This document shows, one piece after another, positions 53,506-55,292 of a stretch of DNA of 55,292 nt; position 1 is the first letter of the stretch; the number at the start of each line of letters is the position of its first letter. The stretch covers positions 1 to 55,292 of the forward strand of contig JAHFGL010000012.1 in the NCBI GenBank assembly GCA_023247445.1. Direction: 5' to 3'. The position numbers were made by a program, and so were the translations under genes. This stretch comes from Candidatus Omnitrophota bacterium (GTDB lineage: Bacteria; Omnitrophota; Gorgyraeia; Zapsychrales; Zapsychraceae). A model generated the notes under the pieces. It ran no database searches, was not told the DNA's origin, and was given only the letters and a program-made list of their open reading frames with translations.

Positions 53506-53549
53506 CTGCCATGTGAGGGCAGCACTCTAACCAGCTGAGCTATGTGCTT
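53506..53549 (-). pseudogene. 5' half of a split tRNA-Val(CAC)
   Basis: Reads AAGCACATAGCTCAGCTGG, then TTAGAGTG, CTGCC, loop CTCACAT, GGCAG: 5' acceptor, D arm and complete anticodon arm of a Val(CAC) tRNA. The T arm is missing and is replaced by CCCCAATT... with its own hairpin. Acceptor positions 5 and 6 (A, C) match the 3' half by compensatory changes relative to the intact tRNA; positions 1 and 2 (A, A) do not pair with C72 and C71. Confidence 0.75.
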
Positions 53550-53570
53550 AAAATTAAATAGGGCCTAAAC

Positions 53571-53644
53571 TGGGCCCACCTGGACTTGAACCAGGGACCA
53601 ATTGATTATGAGTCAACTGCTCTAACCGACTGAGCTATGGGCCC
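53571..53644 (-). tRNA. tRNA with CAT anticodon (Ile2 or elongator Met)
   Basis: Acceptor GGGCCCA/TGGGCCC, D arm, anticodon stem GTTGA/TCAAT with loop CTCATAA (anticodon CAT), T arm CCTGGTTCAAGTCCAGG, discriminator A. The anticodon arm and GGTC variable loop are closer to the E. coli Ile2 (lysidine) tRNA than to elongator Met, but I cannot decide by eye. It does not have initiator features. Confidence 0.93.
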
Positions 53645-53678
53645 GAAAATCGCAAAATTTAGTCCCAAATTGACCTTC

Positions 53679-53707
53679 AGCATAACATAATCATTTTTTA
53701 TTTTCAA
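53679..53707 (-). promoter_or_regulatory. sigma-70 promoter of the tRNA cluster
   Basis: TTGAAA and TATGCT separated by exactly 17 nt, 35 nt before the first tRNA. Good consensus match and position. Confidence 0.65.
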
Positions 53708-53765
53708 CAAGATTTCCCATCGGGTTGAAAGAATTAATTCGTGGAAAGTATTTTTATTCAATAAG

Positions 53766-54569
53766 TTAAGGACCGACTTTAACCTTCATGGTATTGGTGG
53801 GTTTAACGCCTTGAAAGGTCATTCCATAAGAAACATAAATTTCAAACTCTTTGGGAGAAGAGAAACCATTCCCTCTGTAACGCTTACTTATAGACTCTCC
53901 ATGCTTTAGGATAATCTGTTTAGCACTGGATGTTCCAGGATTAACTTCAGTAGCTCCCCAAGCCCTGTTATTATAAAGAAAGAATAACGTGCTATCAGTT
54001 AAGTCTTTAACAACAAGATTACCCATCGATGTGTTCTTTAACGAAACCGTAAACTCAATCGGCTCTCCTGTTTTATATGTATCTTTCGTCCTTTCAATCA
54101 CTAATTTAAGGGGCATATATTTTTGCTGATAATCCGATAAACGTTGACCATACCTCTGGATAAGCCCCTCGACATCAAGTTGTCGGCTACGCATAGTTCG
54201 CATTTGATAACCAACAAATTTAAGCTTCAAGAAAGGAAACCCTAACGCAAAATTTCCCTCCTTTTTCGCATAAGGACTCGGATCATCAATCCCAAGAATT
54301 GTCAAGCCAACCTCATACGATCTACTGTTAGGATCTTGATTCTTATAGTTAATAGCATAAATTCCATATTGATTTTGTGTCAATGCTGGGTTATCAAAAC
54401 CTGATAATCCATCGTAACGATTTTTTGCGGCAAGAATATCAGTAAAGATAGCCGTCATAACCTCATTACAAATCTTTTTTGTTTCTTCATCAAGCCGTGG
54501 GCTTTGAGCAAAGGCTGTGGAAACAAGCAAAATCATCATGATGGATAAGAAGATTTTTTTCATAATCAT
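53766..54569 (-). CDS. secreted protein with C-terminal Ig-like domain
   Basis: 267 residues. Signal peptide (IFLSIMMILLVSTAFAQ), a middle region (AAKNRYDGLSGFDNPALTQN), and a C-terminal domain from about residue 150 with LKLVIERTKDTYKTGEPIEF, TVSLKNTSMGNLVV: the 'takes-gain' pattern of small Ig-like/BsuPI-type modules. Function unknown. Flanked by the rpoD terminator and the tRNA promoter, so it is a single-gene unit. Confidence 0.7.
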   Translation of the reverse strand: MIMKKIFLSIMMILLVSTAFAQSPRLDEETKKICNEVMTAIFTDILAAKNRYDGLSGFDNPALTQNQYGIYAINYKNQDPNSRSYEVGLTILGIDDPSPYAKKEGNFALGFPFLKLKFVGYQMRTMRSRQLDVEGLIQRYGQRLSDYQQKYMPLKLVIERTKDTYKTGEPIEFTVSLKNTSMGNLVVKDLTDSTLFFLYNNRAWGATEVNPGTSSAKQIILKHGESISKRYRGNGFSSPKEFEIYVSYGMTFQGVKPTNTMKVKVGP

Positions 54570-54619
54570 AGAGTCTCTTTCGTGTTAACTATATTAAAAG
54601 TATAGCTTAATCAGGAAAT

Positions 54620-54658
54620 AAAAAAAGGCCTACTTTAAATTAAAGTAGGCCTTTTTTT
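54620..54658. terminator. bidirectional rho-independent terminator after rpoD
   Basis: AAGGCCTACTTTAA and TTAAAGTAGGCCTT form a perfect stem with A-run before and T-run after, so it can stop transcription in both directions. It serves rpoD, 20 nt away. Confidence 0.92.
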
Positions 54659-54677
54659 ACGCTGATAAATAATCACG

Positions 54678-55292
54678 TTAAATGATCTCATCCTCTTTAG
54701 CAGCCATATCTAGAAACTGTTTAATCCGACGAGATCGTGTTGGATGACGCAACTTACGTAGCGCCTTAGATTCAATTTGACGCACGCGTTCTCGGGTAAC
54801 ATTAAACTCGCTACCAACCTCTTCTAACGTACGTGTTGTTCCATCATGAATCCCAAAACGCAGTTCTAAAATTTTGCGTTCACGTTCATCGAGCGTCTCC
54901 AAAACACTTGAGATTTCATCTTTGAGCATCGATTGCAACGTCGCATTAGCTGGTGACACAGCTTTTTTGTCCTCAATAAAATCACCAAAATGTGTATCGC
55001 CCTCATCTCCAATAGGTGTTTGAAGAGAAATTGGAACCTGAGAAATTTTCAAGATCTCTTTAACCTTACTAATTGGAATACGCATCTCCTCAGCGATTTC
55101 CCGAGCTGTGGGTTCACGGCCATATTCCTGGACAAACAAGCGCGAAACACGAATAATCTTGTTAATGGTTTCAGTCATATGAACCGGGATACGAATCGTC
55201 CTAGCTTGATCAGCAATAGAACGCGTAATAGCCTGCCTAATCCACCACGTTGCATAGGTCGAGAATTTATATCCACGTTTGTATTCAAATTT
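54678..55292 (-). CDS. rpoD: RNA polymerase primary sigma factor, C-terminal part (cut by window edge)
   Basis: At least 204 residues; the 5' part is beyond the right edge. It begins in region 2.4: [20 protein letters not shown], then region 3 ([20 protein letters not shown]) and region 4 with [20 protein letters not shown] for -35 recognition. This is the housekeeping sigma-70 and confirms that TTGACA/TATAAT-type promoters should be expected. Confidence 0.97.
   Translation of the reverse strand, partial: KFEYKRGYKFSTYATWWIRQAITRSIADQARTIRIPVHMTETINKIIRVSRLFVQEYGREPTAREIAEEMRIPISKVKEILKISQVPISLQTPIGDEGDTHFGDFIEDKKAVSPANATLQSMLKDEISSVLETLDERERKILELRFGIHDGTTRTLEEVGSEFNVTRERVRQIESKALRKLRHPTRSRRIKQFLDMAAKEDEII

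Overview
The window looks like one contig of a Gram-negative, free-living or symbiotic bacterium from an uncultured lineage. Lipoproteins, an LpoB homologue, a lipid A biosynthesis N-terminal-domain protein, a SPOR protein and LepB imply an outer membrane. The giant 'GIGTT' fibre proteins, TMTC-like TPR glycosyltransferases and a COG3014-type lipoprotein fit Candidatus Omnitrophota best, but that assignment is inference from gene content. Every credible gene, including the RNA genes, is on the minus strand, so the text below runs from high to low coordinates when it says 'downstream'.

Region 1 (1-12885): four tandem secreted fibre-protein genes (one cut by the left edge), ending with a 2603-residue giant built from repeated Thr/Ser/Ala-rich modules. 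Region 2 (13069-20369): HTTM-DCC fusion, exported AMMECR1 and MEMO proteins, a MauE-like membrane protein, a DsbA-like thioredoxin, ATP-dependent PEP carboxykinase, and a CheX-like/CheY-like pair. Region 3 (20469-39820): lipoproteins, three TMTC-like membrane glycosyltransferases with TPR tails, another polytopic membrane protein, a polyprenyl-phosphate-sugar-synthase-like GT2, LAB_N, LpoB, COG3014, SPOR, a SirB1/HspQ protein, a PfkB sugar kinase and several unknowns. Region 4 (40074-51618): conserved housekeeping runs, yebC-ruvC-ruvA, scpB-pheA-hisC-aroF-tyrA-cmk-lepA-lepB-lipoprotein-pgsA-plsY, mostly with overlapping or abutting ends. Region 5 (51673-55292): RNase P RNA overlapping the end of an RNase H gene, a zinc-ribbon coiled-coil protein, a tRNA cluster with a split tRNA-Val, a secreted unknown and the 3' part of the housekeeping sigma factor.

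Points that stand out. (a) A tRNA-Val(CAC) gene is split in its variable loop by a 205-nt insert that carries an intact tRNA-Val(CAC); two compensatory acceptor-stem changes tie the halves together. (b) A family of imperfect inverted repeats is built from 7-nt units; the heptamer differs between loci while the architecture stays the same. These elements sit at gene boundaries, supply signal-peptide-coding sequence to one gene, and one seems to enlarge a helix of RNase P RNA, closely resembling heptameric STRR sequences of cyanobacteria. (c) The fibre genes and the TMTC/GT2 genes together suggest a surface-fibre plus protein O-glycosylation system. (d) Smaller oddities include an apparent ATT start codon, an amber-interrupted small gene, and extracytoplasmic lipoproteins with zinc-ribbon-like tails.
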